A stretch of DNA of 64,000 nt from Actinomycetota bacterium (GTDB taxonomy: Bacteria > Actinomycetota > UBA4738 > HRBIN12), in the NCBI GenBank assembly GCA_026003015.1, contig BPGL01000001.1, positions 838,913 to 902,912 on the forward strand, read 5' to 3'. Under the pieces are notes generated by a model. It made no database searches and was not told the origin of the DNA. It saw only the letters and a program-made list of their open reading frames with translations. Below, one piece after another: positions 16,663 to 24,133 of this stretch; the stretch's first letter is position 1, and each line of letters begins with the position of its first letter. Position numbers and translations under genes: made by a program.

Positions 16663-17411
16663 GGCCCCACCTCCACGACGAGCCCCCGCCGGGCCACCTC
16701 GATCGGGCCGGCGAACGTCGCCGCCGCCTCCCTCGCGGATACCGCCGGGTCGAGGATCGGCAGCAGGTGGGTGAGGACGAGCCGTCCGACCCCCGCGTCG
16801 CTCGCGAGCTCGCCGGCCTGCGCCGCCGACAGATGGAAGGGGAACAGCTCCGAGGCGTTCTGATACGTGGCCTCCGCGAGCAGGACCTGCGCCCCCCGCG
16901 CGAGCTCCACGGCCTGCGCGCAGGGACCGGTGTCGCCCGTATAGGCCAGGACCCGCCCGCCGGCCTCGATCCGATACCCGAGGGCGGGCACGCCGACGTG
17001 GACCATCTCGAAGGGCGTCACCGAGAACGGGCCGAGCTCGAAGGGCTCGCGATCGCGCGCGGTGCGAAGGTCGTAGGCCTCGGCCATCACGTCGCGCCCG
17101 CGTTCGGACACCAGCAGCGCGACCCGATCGGGGAAGCCCTCGGGCGAGTACAGCGGCAGCCCCGGGGACCCGAGACCGCCGTAGTGGCGCGCGTAGAACG
17201 CCGGGATCAGGTCGAGGAAGTGGTCGGGGTGCCCGTGGGTGATCAACACGCCGCCGACCTCCTCCACCGCGATCCGCTCCTGCAGCCGGGCGAACGTGCC
17301 GGTCCCCGCGTCGACCCACAGGTGGAAGCCCTCGTGCGTGAGGAGGTAGCCGCAGGCCTCGCCGCCGGGGCCGGGCCAGGTCCCCTGCGCCCCGAGGACC
17401 GTCAGCTTCAC
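16659..17411 (-). CDS. MBL-fold metallohydrolase, Rv1339-like
   Basis: This 250-residue metallo-beta-lactamase-fold protein has the metal motif THGHPDHFLDL, further ligands in MVHVG and LAYTGDTGPC, and a final His in LTHLLP. Its place between murI and rph matches M. tuberculosis Rv1339, reported as an atypical cAMP phosphodiesterase; RNase Z-like proteins share this fold. The GTG start overlaps the murI stop (GTGA). Cyclic-nucleotide activity is an inference from synteny and family. Confidence 0.82.
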   Translation of the reverse strand: MKLTVLGAQGTWPGPGGEACGYLLTHEGFHLWVDAGTGTFARLQERIAVEEVGGVLITHGHPDHFLDLIPAFYARHYGGLGSPGLPLYSPEGFPDRVALLVSERGRDVMAEAYDLRTARDREPFELGPFSVTPFEMVHVGVPALGYRIEAGGRVLAYTGDTGPCAQAVELARGAQVLLAEATYQNASELFPFHLSAAQAGELASDAGVGRLVLTHLLPILDPAVSAREAAATFAGPIEVARRGLVVEVGP

Positions 17412-18232
17412 GCGACCCCCCCGACCGGCGATGCCGACACCGCCTCGACGACCTCGATCCGCGCGAGCTCGTGGCCCCCGAGGAAGACCTCCGCGAGGGC
17501 CCGGAACCGGTCCGGGTCGCCCGTGGTGAGGAACACGTGGTGCGGCGGCTCGCTCCCGTCCCGACACAGCCCGTCGCGCAGGAGGGCCGCGTAGACGTCC
17601 TTAGCGGTCTCCTCCGCCGATGAAACGAGCACGACGTCGGGCCCGAGCTCGAGCTGGAGCAACCCCGCGAGCAGCGGGTAGTGCGTGCACCCGAGGATCA
17701 GGGTGTCGACCCCGGCGCGCCGCAGGGGCGCGAGGTAGGCCCGCGCCGCCCGCCGGAGCTCCTGCGACGTCGTGTCCCCGCGCTCCACGTGCTCGACGAA
17801 GGCCGGGCACGCCGCGGCGTGCAGCTCGGCGGCCGAGCCCACCGCGCGCTGGTAGGCGCCGCTCGCGATCGTCGCCTGCGTTCCGATCACGCCGATCACC
17901 CCGTTGCGGGTCGCACGGATCGCCGCGCGGGCCCCGGGATCGACGACCCCGACGACCGGGATCCCGTGGCGGGCCGTGATGTCGCCGATCGCGCTCACCT
18001 CCACCGCGTTGCAGGCGACGACGAGGAGCTTCACGCCCCGCGCCACGAGCGCCTCGGCCATCTCGAGGGCGAACCGCCGGATCTCGTCGAGGGGCCGCGG
18101 TCCGTAAGGGGCCCTCGCGTTGTCGCCGAGGTAGACGAGGGCTTCGTTGGGGAGCAGGTCGCAGATCGCGCGCGCGACGGTCAGCCCACCGACCCCGGAG
18201 TCGAAGACGCCGATCGGACGGTCGTCGCTCAC
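17408..18232 (-). CDS. murI: Glutamate racemase
   Basis: This 274-residue enzyme makes D-glutamate for peptidoglycan. The N-terminus IGVFDSGVGGLTVARAI carries Asp11. The two catalytic cysteines are Cys74 in VVACNAVEV and Cys182 in LGCTHYPLLAGL. The first motif reads CNA where most family members have CNT or CNS. LVSSAEETAKDV near the C-terminus is shared with mycobacterial MurI. It begins 4 nt after cysM and overlaps the MBL gene. Confidence 0.94.
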   Translation of the reverse strand: MSDDRPIGVFDSGVGGLTVARAICDLLPNEALVYLGDNARAPYGPRPLDEIRRFALEMAEALVARGVKLLVVACNAVEVSAIGDITARHGIPVVGVVDPGARAAIRATRNGVIGVIGTQATIASGAYQRAVGSAAELHAAACPAFVEHVERGDTTSQELRRAARAYLAPLRRAGVDTLILGCTHYPLLAGLLQLELGPDVVLVSSAEETAKDVYAALLRDGLCRDGSEPPHHVFLTTGDPDRFRALAEVFLGGHELARIEVVEAVSASPVGGVA

Positions 18233-18236
18233 GCGC

Positions 18237-19172
18237 CTACCACCACAGCGAGGCCCCCACGCCCTTCTCGGCGACGCTCAGGTCCTCGGCCCACGCCTCG
18301 GTCGACAGGTACTTCCACCCGCCGTCGGCGAGCAGGCAGACGATGTCGCCCTCCTCGATCTCCTGCGCGATCCGCTGGGCGACGTGGATCACCGCGCCGC
18401 TGGAGATCCCCGCGAAGATGCCCTCGAGCGCCGTCAGCTCGCGCGTGGCGCGCAGGGAATCGGAGGAGCTCACCAGGAACTTCCGATCGACCTCGTCCGG
18501 ATCGAAGATCGGGGGGATGAACCCCTCGTCGAGGGAGCGCAGGCCGTAGACGAGCTCGCCGAGCTCCGGTTCCGCGGCCAGGACCTGGATCGCCGGGTCG
18601 TGACGGTGCAGCGCGCGCCCGACCCCGGTGAGGGTCCCGCCGGTGCCGAGGCCGGCGACGAAGTGGGTCACCTCAGGGCAGTCCCGCAGGATCTCCGCTC
18701 CGGTTCCGAGCTCGTGCGCCCGCGGGTTCGCCGGGTTGCCGTACTGGAAGGGCATGAAGTAGCGATCGTCGGCCGCCAAGGCCCGGGCGACCTCGATCGA
18801 GCCGTTCGTCCCCTTCGCGCCGTCGCTGAACACGATCTCGGCGCCGAACAGCCGCAGCAGGCGCACGCGCTCGTCGCTCGCGTTGTCGGGGATCACCACG
18901 GTCAGGCGATACCCCTTGCGCCGCGCCACCATCGCGAGCGCGATGCCGGTGTTGCCCGAGGTCGGCTCGAGGATCGTGCGCTCCGGCGTGAGCTCGCCCG
19001 AACGCTCGGCCTCCTCGATCATCGCCAGCGCGATCCGGTCCTTCGTCGACCCGGTCGGGTTCTGTCCCTCGAGCTTGGCCCACAGCCGTACGCCCGCCTT
19101 CGGGGACAGCCGAGGGATGCCCACGAGCGGGGTGTTGCCGATCGTGTCGAGGATCGATGCGACGCGGGTCAC
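18237..19172 (-). CDS. cysM: CysM-type cysteine synthase (O-phosphoserine sulfhydrylase)
   Basis: This 311-residue PLP enzyme has the family core NPTGSTKDRIAL (PLP Lys), EPTSGNTGIALAM and AGLGTGGTLTG. It is closer to mycobacterial CysM than to CysK: KLEGQNPTGS, QYGNPANPRAHELGTG, VYGLRSLDEGF (with the Arg used for phosphoserine recognition) and DGGWKYLST are shared. CysM takes sulfur from thiocarboxylated CysO, which is encoded just upstream together with its activating E1 and the Mec protease. A GATAAT box lies 6 nt before the GTG, so the operon is probably leaderless. It heads the cysM-murI-MBL-rph-rdgB run. Confidence 0.9.
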   Translation of the reverse strand: MTRVASILDTIGNTPLVGIPRLSPKAGVRLWAKLEGQNPTGSTKDRIALAMIEEAERSGELTPERTILEPTSGNTGIALAMVARRKGYRLTVVIPDNASDERVRLLRLFGAEIVFSDGAKGTNGSIEVARALAADDRYFMPFQYGNPANPRAHELGTGAEILRDCPEVTHFVAGLGTGGTLTGVGRALHRHDPAIQVLAAEPELGELVYGLRSLDEGFIPPIFDPDEVDRKFLVSSSDSLRATRELTALEGIFAGISSGAVIHVAQRIAQEIEEGDIVCLLADGGWKYLSTEAWAEDLSVAEKGVGASLWW

Positions 19173-19178
19173 GCCTGG

Positions 19179-19184
19179 ATTATC
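19179..19184 (-). promoter_or_regulatory. Putative -10 box of the cysM operon
   Basis: GATAAT on the minus strand, nearly the consensus TATAAT, ends 6 nt before the cysM GTG, predicting a leaderless mRNA. Confidence 0.45.
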
Positions 19185-19252
19185 CCAGCGGGAACCGAAG
19201 GCACCGCGAGGGGGCCTTGACGCACACCGCCCGCTGGCCGGAAGCTCGGGGG

Positions 19253-19690
19253 ATGAGCACGCCCCTGCCGGGCGAGCCGCGGGACCACATGAACGCGCTG
19301 CTGCGCGTTCTGCTGCCGTTCGCTCGCGACGCGATCGGGGAGCACGGGGGCTTCTTCCCGGTCGGCATCTCGATGGCGCCCGACGGCGAGGTCGAGGTCG
19401 TGGACCTGCCGACGATCGAGCCGGCGACGAGCGCCGACGCCGTGCTGGCGGAGATCCGCTCCGGCCTTCGGGCCAGGGCCGAGCGACGCGAGGTCCTCGC
19501 GGTCGGCGTGGCCTCCGGGGTCCGCCTGCACACGCCCGAGGACGAGGGCTTCCCGCTGGGGATCCGCGTGGAGCTCGAGCACCGCGACGCCGATCCGATC
19601 ACCTGCGTCATCCCCTATCGGGAGACCGAGGTCGGCTACGAGTACGGTGAGGCGATCGCCTTCGTCGGCGAGCGCCGCACCTGGGTCTGA
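19253..19690 (+). CDS. Conserved hypothetical protein
   Basis: This 145-residue soluble protein is not recognised. It has an N-terminal helical stretch (DHMNALLRVLLPFARDAIGEHGGFFPVGISM), then alternating beta-like segments (DGEVEVVDL, REVLAVGVASGVRL, GIRVELEHRD, ITCVIPYRET) and ends in AFVGERRTWV. No signal peptide or membrane segment is present. It lies on the opposite strand, between cysM and cysO, where mycobacteria have these two adjacent. TTGACG at 19217 and GAAGCT at 19241 may be a weak promoter. Codon use resembles the neighbours, so it is probably a real gene. Confidence 0.6.
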   Translation: MSTPLPGEPRDHMNALLRVLLPFARDAIGEHGGFFPVGISMAPDGEVEVVDLPTIEPATSADAVLAEIRSGLRARAERREVLAVGVASGVRLHTPEDEGFPLGIRVELEHRDADPITCVIPYRETEVGYEYGEAIAFVGERRTWV

Positions 19691-19698
19691 GGGCTCCC

Positions 19699-19980
19699 TC
19701 AGGCCCGCCCGCCGGCCACCGCCGGAAGCAGGGACACGGTGTCCCCGTCCTTCAACGGCGTCTCGAGCGACCCGAGGTACCGGACGTCTTCGTCGTTCAC
19801 GTAGACGTTGATGAACCGGTGCAGCGCGCCGTCCTCGGTCAGGACGTTCTTCGTGATCCCCGGGTAGGTGGACTCCAGGTTGGCAAGCAGCTCCCGCAGG
19901 GTCGCTCCCTCAACGTCCACCGTCGCCTCGCCTCCCGCGTGCTTGCGCAGGATCGTCGGCAGCTTCACGGTCACCGCCAT
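19699..19980 (-). CDS. cysO: CysO-like sulfur-carrier protein (ThiS/MoaD family)
   Basis: This 93-residue ubiquitin-fold carrier begins VTVKLPTILRKHAGGEATVDV and contains HRFINVYVNDEDVRYLGSLET, very like mycobacterial CysO. It is thiocarboxylated by an E1 enzyme and delivers sulfide to CysM. Unusually it does not end at the diglycine: the C-terminus is AVAGG followed by Arg-Ala and the stop (checked codon by codon at 19699-19719). Carriers of this family need a free Gly-Gly end, so trimming would be needed, perhaps by the JAMM protease encoded two genes upstream. It lies 24 nt after the E1 gene. Confidence 0.88.
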   Translation of the reverse strand: MAVTVKLPTILRKHAGGEATVDVEGATLRELLANLESTYPGITKNVLTEDGALHRFINVYVNDEDVRYLGSLETPLKDGDTVSLLPAVAGGRA

Positions 19981-20004
19981 CTCGCCTCGTCCGCTCCTTC
20001 CGCC

Positions 20005-20829
20005 TCACTCCGGTCGTGCCGGGACGCCGCAGAACGCCTCGTAGTCGATCAGCTCCGTGATCGTCGGTTCCTTGCCGCACACGGGGCAGTCGGCGTCCCA
20101 ACGGATCCGCACCTCCTGCACCTCCATGTGGAGCGCGTCGTAGAGCAGGAGACGCTTCTCGAGGGTCCGCCCCTGTCCGGTGATCAGCTTGATCGCCTCG
20201 GTGGCCTGGATCGAGCCGATCACGCCGGGGAGCACGCCGAACACGCCTCCCTCGGCACAGCTCGGCACGGTCCCCGGAGGTGGCGGCGAGGGGAACAGAC
20301 ACCGGTAGCACGGGGTCTGCGGCCCCGGCATGAACACGGTCGCCTGGCCCTCGAACTGGTAGATCGACCCGTACACGAGGGGCTTGCCGAGGAACTGCGT
20401 CGCGTCGTTCACGAGGTAGCGCACCGGGAAGTTGTCGGTCCCGTCGACGACCACGTCGTAGGGCCCGAGGACATCCAGGGCGTTCGCGCTCGTGAGCAGC
20501 GTCTCGTGCCCGACGATCTCGATCGTCGGGTTGATGGCGCGCAGGTGCTCGACCGCGCTCGCGACCTTCGGACGGCCGACGTCGGCCGTCGTGTGCAGGA
20601 TCTGACGCTGCAGGTTCGTGAGGTCCACGCGGTCGAAGTCGACGATCCCCAGGCGACCCACCCCGGCCGCCGCCAGGTACATCGCGACCGGCGAACCGAG
20701 CCCCCCGGCGCCGATCACGAGGACGCTCGCCTCCAGGAGCTTGCGCTGCCCTTCGCCGCCGATGTTCGGCAGGATGATGTGGCGCGCGTAGCGCTGCACC
20801 TGCTCCTCGGTGAACCGCGGAACGCTCAC
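20005..20829 (-). CDS. ThiF/MoeB-family E1-like adenylyltransferase (MoeZ-like without rhodanese domain)
   Basis: This 274-residue protein adenylates the C-terminal glycine of a ubiquitin-like carrier, here most likely CysO. It has RYARHIILPNIGGEGQRKL, the ATP loop VLVIGAGGLGSPVAMYL, DFDRVDLTNLQRQILH, the zinc cysteines in CYRCLF and CPVCG, and the crossover Cys in PSCAEGGVFGVLPG. Mycobacterial MoeZ carries an extra rhodanese domain that is absent here, so the sulfur donor must be a separate protein. The GTG start overlaps the mec stop (GTGA). Confidence 0.9.
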   Translation of the reverse strand: MSVPRFTEEQVQRYARHIILPNIGGEGQRKLLEASVLVIGAGGLGSPVAMYLAAAGVGRLGIVDFDRVDLTNLQRQILHTTADVGRPKVASAVEHLRAINPTIEIVGHETLLTSANALDVLGPYDVVVDGTDNFPVRYLVNDATQFLGKPLVYGSIYQFEGQATVFMPGPQTPCYRCLFPSPPPPGTVPSCAEGGVFGVLPGVIGSIQATEAIKLITGQGRTLEKRLLLYDALHMEVQEVRIRWDADCPVCGKEPTITELIDYEAFCGVPARPE

Positions 20830-21227
20830 CGGATCGTCAGCTCCTCCTCCTGCACCTCGCCGTCGCGGATGAAGAACGACCGGACGACCGGACGCTCACG
20901 GTCGGCCAGGGACAGCACGATGTAGCGGGCCTCGGGGTAGAAGGCCAGCCGCACGTCGGTCTCCGACGGGTAGGCCTCGGAGTGCGTGTGGGAGTGGTAG
21001 ATGGCCCACAGCTCCCAGTCGTTGGCCTCCATCTCCTCGAAGGCGCGCAGCTGCTCGCGCCCGTCCAGGCGGTACGTGACGGGGCTCGCGTCGGCGTTGC
21101 GCATCGGGAACACCTTCACCGGCCGGCCGTCGCCGTTGGCGGCGATCAGCCCGCAGCACTCGTTCGGGAACTCCCGCAGCCCCTGGGCCACGATCTCGGC
21201 GTACAGCCCCTCGTCCAGCTCGGCCAT
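20826..21227 (-). CDS. mec: Mec-like JAMM/MPN metalloprotease
   Basis: This 133-residue protein has a complete JAMM zinc site: Glu23 (FPNECCGLI), His78 and His80 (YHSHTHSEAYPSETD), Ser88 and Asp91, with the family spacing H-x-H-x7-S-x2-D. In mycobacteria Mec cleaves the new cysteine from CysO. Here it leads the mec / E1 / cysO cluster, which supports that role. Because this CysO carries two residues after Gly-Gly, the protease could also mature the carrier, as QbsD does for QbsE. The ATG at 21227 has TAGCAT 11 nt upstream. Confidence 0.88.
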   Translation of the reverse strand: MAELDEGLYAEIVAQGLREFPNECCGLIAANGDGRPVKVFPMRNADASPVTYRLDGREQLRAFEEMEANDWELWAIYHSHTHSEAYPSETDVRLAFYPEARYIVLSLADRERPVVRSFFIRDGEVQEEELTIR

Positions 21228-21238
21228 TGCAGGTGCAA

Positions 21239-21244
21239 ATGCTA
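21239..21244 (-). promoter_or_regulatory. Putative -10 box of the mec / E1 / cysO operon
   Basis: TAGCAT on the minus strand lies 11 nt before the mec ATG; the predicted leader is about 4-5 nt with no ribosome-binding site. Confidence 0.4.
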
Positions 21245-21273
21245 CCAGGGGGGTCGGGTATTCCCCGTCGAGC

Positions 21274-22323
21274 TCATCGCGCCAGACGCCCGCCGATCGC
21301 GATCCGCCCCGGCTCCCCGGGCACCGTCCGGCCGATCTCGGCCGCCTCGATGCCCTCGCCCCGCAGGGTCGCCCGCAGCACCGCCGGGCGGTCGGTCGCG
21401 AGCAGCAGCCCGCCGCTCGTCTGCGCGTCGGCCAGCACGAGCTGCTCCGCCTCGGTGAGCTCCCCGGCGTCGGTGACCGGGGCGACCCACGCGTGGTTGC
21501 GCCGCGTGCCGCCGGCGACGACGCCGCGCCCCGCCAGCTCCAGCACGCCCGGGAGCGTGGGAATCGCCGCGGCGTCGAGCTCCGCGGCGCAGCCGCTCGC
21601 CTCGAGCAGGCGACGCAGGTGCCCGAGCAGCCCGAACCCGGTGACGTCGGTCGCGGCCCGAACGCCCGCCTGCACCGCCGCCGCCGAGGCCGCCGCGTTC
21701 AAAGTGGTCATCGTCTCCACGGCGGCCCGCACCTGCTCCTCGGTCGCCTCGCCGCGCTTGATCGCCGTGGCGATCATGCCGGTGCCGAGCGGCTTCGTGA
21801 GCACGAGCGTCATGCCGGGGCGCGCCGCGTCGTTGCGGAGCATCGCGTCAGGATCGACGAAGCCGATCGCGACGAGGCCGTAGATCGGCTCGGTCGAGGT
21901 GATCGTGTGGCCGCCCGCGAGGGCCACCCCCGCCTGCTCGGCGACGTCGCGCCCCCCGCGGAGGCACGCCGCCAGGAGCTCCATGGGCAGGTCGTCCACC
22001 GGCCACGCGGCGACGTTCAGCGCGAGGCGCGGAACCCCGCCCATGGCGTAGACGTCCGACAGCGCGTTGGCCGCGGCGATCCTGCCCCAGTCGTAGGCGT
22101 CGTCGACGATCGGGGTGAACACGTCGACCGTCGCGACGAGCGCGCCGCCGCCGGGCAGCGCGTAGACGGCGGCGTCGTCGCCCGAGTCGGAGCCGACGAG
22201 GAGATCGCCCGCCGGGCCGGGCAGGGCGAGCTCCCCGAGGAGCTCCCTCAACGCCGCGGCCTCCAGCTTGCAGCCGCAGCCGGCGCCGTGGCTGAAGGAG
22301 GTCAGCGGCCGCTCGGTACGCAC
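21274..22323 (-). CDS. selD: Selenide, water dikinase (Cys form)
   Basis: This 349-residue AIR-synthase-fold enzyme makes selenophosphate from selenide and ATP. The active-site loop is SHGAGCGCKL, with Cys16 at the catalytic Cys/Sec position and Lys19 after it. Further motifs are GDDAAVY, VDVFTPIVDDAYDWGRIAAANALSD, VALAGGHTI and TDVTGFGLLGHL. No selA, selB, tRNA-Sec or selenoprotein is visible in the window. Start is GTG 22323 with TATCCT 6 nt upstream, so it is probably leaderless. Confidence 0.94.
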   Translation of the reverse strand: MRTERPLTSFSHGAGCGCKLEAAALRELLGELALPGPAGDLLVGSDSGDDAAVYALPGGGALVATVDVFTPIVDDAYDWGRIAAANALSDVYAMGGVPRLALNVAAWPVDDLPMELLAACLRGGRDVAEQAGVALAGGHTITSTEPIYGLVAIGFVDPDAMLRNDAARPGMTLVLTKPLGTGMIATAIKRGEATEEQVRAAVETMTTLNAAASAAAVQAGVRAATDVTGFGLLGHLRRLLEASGCAAELDAAAIPTLPGVLELAGRGVVAGGTRRNHAWVAPVTDAGELTEAEQLVLADAQTSGGLLLATDRPAVLRATLRGEGIEAAEIGRTVPGEPGRIAIGGRLAR

Positions 22324-22329
22324 GCGTCG

Positions 22330-22335
22330 AGGATA
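22330..22335 (-). promoter_or_regulatory. Putative -10 box of selD
   Basis: TATCCT on the minus strand ends 6 nt before the selD GTG; a leaderless transcript is inferred. Confidence 0.4.
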
Positions 22336-22341
22336 CGCGGG

Positions 22342-23118
22342 CTACGCGAGGTCGGTCCCCATGGCGTGGAACCCGCCGTCGACGTGGAGCAGCTCCCCGG
22401 TGATGCCGGCGGCAAGATCCGACAGCAGGAACGCGATCGCGCCGGCGACCGGGGTGGCGTCGCCCACGTCCCAGCCCAGCGGCGCCCGGCGCGCCCACGA
22501 CTCGGTGATCGCGTCGAACCCCGGGATGCCCTTGCCCGCCATCGTTCGCAGCGGTCCGGCCGACACGAGGTTCACGCGGATCCCACTGGGGCCCAGGTCG
22601 CGAGCCAGGTAGCGGGTGATCGCCTCGAGCCCCGCCTTGGCCACGCCCATCCAGTCGTAGATCGGCCAGGCTACGCGAGCGTCGAAGTCGAGCGCGACGA
22701 CCGAGCCCCCGCGATCCTCCATCAGGGGGAGCATCCCCACGGCGAGCTCCTTCAGGGAGTACGCGCTCGTTCGGAAGGCCGTCGCCACCGACTCCCACGG
22801 GGTGGCCAGGAAGTTGCCCCCCAGGGCGTCCTGCGGCGCGAAGGCGATCGCGTGCAGCAGCCCGTCCAGGCGCCCCCATCGCCGGGCGAGCTCGGCGCGC
22901 ACGGCCTCGATCTGCTCGGGCGCGTTCACGTCGAGCTCCAGGACGTCGGGGGGATCGGGCAGCCGCTTCGCCGTCTTCTGGGTGAGGCTCACCGTCCGCC
23001 CGAAGTTCGTGAGGACGATCTCGGCCCCCTGCTCCTGGGCGACGCGGGCGGCCGCGAAGGCGATCGACTGGGGCGTGAGCACCCCCGTGATCAGCAGCTT
23101 CTTCCCCGCGAGCAGCAC
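22342..23118 (-). CDS. fabI: Enoyl-ACP reductase (NADH), InhA-like
   Basis: This 258-residue short-chain-dehydrogenase-fold enzyme performs the last step of each fatty-acid elongation cycle. InhA/FabI features are the N-terminal LLITGVLTPQSIAFAAARVAQEQGAEIVLT, the YX6K-type active site in PIYDWMGVAKAGLEAI, GIRVNLVSAGPLRTMAGK and ATPVAGAIAFLLSD with GELLHVDGG. Arg-Val-Ala-Gln-Glu-Gln-Gly-Ala is shared with mycobacterial InhA. The start is GTG 23118, directly abutting the stop of the upstream lipoprotein gene. Confidence 0.93.
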   Translation of the reverse strand: MLLAGKKLLITGVLTPQSIAFAAARVAQEQGAEIVLTNFGRTVSLTQKTAKRLPDPPDVLELDVNAPEQIEAVRAELARRWGRLDGLLHAIAFAPQDALGGNFLATPWESVATAFRTSAYSLKELAVGMLPLMEDRGGSVVALDFDARVAWPIYDWMGVAKAGLEAITRYLARDLGPSGIRVNLVSAGPLRTMAGKGIPGFDAITESWARRAPLGWDVGDATPVAGAIAFLLSDLAAGITGELLHVDGGFHAMGTDLA

Positions 23119-23418
23119 CTAGTCCGCCTCCGTCAGCTCCGCGTCGGCGAAGGCCCACTCGACGTTGCCGGCGTCGTCGACCTGCCGCACCCGCAGGACG
23201 AGCTCGGCGCCCCCAGGTCCGCTCGCCGTGCACTCGAAGGTGGCGTCGGCCGCGACCCGGACGCCGTCGGGACAGGCGACGACGAACCCCCGCTCGCCGA
23301 GCGCCCGCTCGACCTCGCGCGCCAGCCGCTCCTCGAGGCTCGCGGTGTCGAGCGTGCGTGCGCAGGCCGGGAGGGCGAGCACGACCGCAACGAGGATCGG
23401 GGCGACCGGCGCGCGCAT
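23119..23418 (-). CDS. DUF4333-type small lipoprotein
   Basis: This 99-residue protein has a lipoprotein signal (ILVAVVLALPAC) followed by a short domain with LEERLAREVERALGERG, VACPDGVRVAADATFECTASGPGG and VRQVDDAGNVEW. This is the pattern of the actinobacterial DUF4333 family, with two conserved cysteines and a CP-G-V-A-G-F-C-like layout. Function is unknown; it should be anchored on the outer face of the membrane. It is the first gene of an operon with fabI and has TAGGCT 7 nt before its ATG. Confidence 0.75.
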   Translation of the reverse strand: MRAPVAPILVAVVLALPACARTLDTASLEERLAREVERALGERGFVVACPDGVRVAADATFECTASGPGGAELVLRVRQVDDAGNVEWAFADAELTEAD

Positions 23419-23425
23419 CGGGCGG

Positions 23426-23431
23426 AGCCTA
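23426..23431 (-). promoter_or_regulatory. Putative -10 box of the lipoprotein-fabI operon
   Basis: TAGGCT on the minus strand ends 7 nt before the ATG at 23418. Confidence 0.4.
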
Positions 23432-23465
23432 GCATCCGCACCGGCGGCGCCGGGCGGCGCGGGCC

Positions 23466-24068
23466 TCAGGCCGCCTCGGGCGGCCCGCAGACCCCCACGA
23501 GATGCCCGACCCAGTCGGGGCGGTCGAGCGCGTCCAAGACCGCGGCCGCGAGGTCGGCCCGGGCGATCGTCGGTCGAGGGGCACGCCGGTCGAGGACCGC
23601 CTCGTACGCCCCGGCGGGCTCGGCGTCGACGAGCGCCGTCGGGGCGAGCACGGTCCAGTCGAGCCCGCTGGACCGGAGGACCGCGACGCCGCGTCGGTGC
23701 TCCTCGGCGATGACCCGGTACGGGTCGGCGACGGGCCGGTCGTGGAACACCGCGCTGTTCGTCGTGACGACGAGCCGCCTCGGCCCCACGACCGCGGCCT
23801 GCTCGACGATCGTGCGCGTCGCGGCCGACAGGGCGTCGGTCGGCTCGGCGCCCTCGGGGATCGTGAGGACCGAGATCGCCGCGCCGGCCCCCTCGAGCGC
23901 GCGTGCGACGGCCGCCGGGTCCCGGGCGTCCCCGAGGACGACCTCGACCCGGGCGTCCAGGTCGCGCGGGCTCCGAAGGAGCGCCCGCACCCCGTGGCCG
24001 CGTGCGAGCGCGGCTTCCAGCACGAGCCGCCCCGTGCGCCCTCCCCCGCCGAAGACCGCGAGCCACAT
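23466..24068 (-). CDS. NAD(P)H-binding atypical SDR-family protein
   Basis: This 200-residue Rossmann protein begins LAVFGGGGRTGRLVLEAALARGHGVRALLRS, a nucleotide loop of the atypical SDR group that includes BVR-B and NmrA-like proteins. VVLGDARDPAAVARALEGAGAAISVL is a family-typical segment, and LRSSGLDWTVLAPTALVD follows where these proteins bind substrate. The usual Tyr-Lys catalytic pair is not evident, so it may be a redox sensor or a flavin/quinone reductase. It is divergent from drrA. Confidence 0.75.
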   Translation of the reverse strand: MWLAVFGGGGRTGRLVLEAALARGHGVRALLRSPRDLDARVEVVLGDARDPAAVARALEGAGAAISVLTIPEGAEPTDALSAATRTIVEQAAVVGPRRLVVTTNSAVFHDRPVADPYRVIAEEHRRGVAVLRSSGLDWTVLAPTALVDAEPAGAYEAVLDRRAPRPTIARADLAAAVLDALDRPDWVGHLVGVCGPPEAA

Positions 24069-24074
24069 GAGGCG

Positions 24075-24080
24075 AGCCTA
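24075..24080 (-). promoter_or_regulatory. Putative -10 box of the NAD(P)-binding protein gene
   Basis: TAGGCT on the minus strand ends 6 nt before the ATG at 24068, back to back with the drrA promoter. Confidence 0.4.
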
Positions 24081-24118
24081 GCCGCCGGGTCCCGCGTGTG
24101 GCGGGGACCCTCGGCGTG

Positions 24119-24124
24119 TAGGCT
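24119..24124 (+). promoter_or_regulatory. Putative -10 box of the drrAB operon
   Basis: TAGGCT lies 9 nt before the drrA ATG with no ribosome-binding site between, predicting a leader of 0-3 nt. Confidence 0.4.
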
Positions 24125-24133
24125 CCGCCCGCC

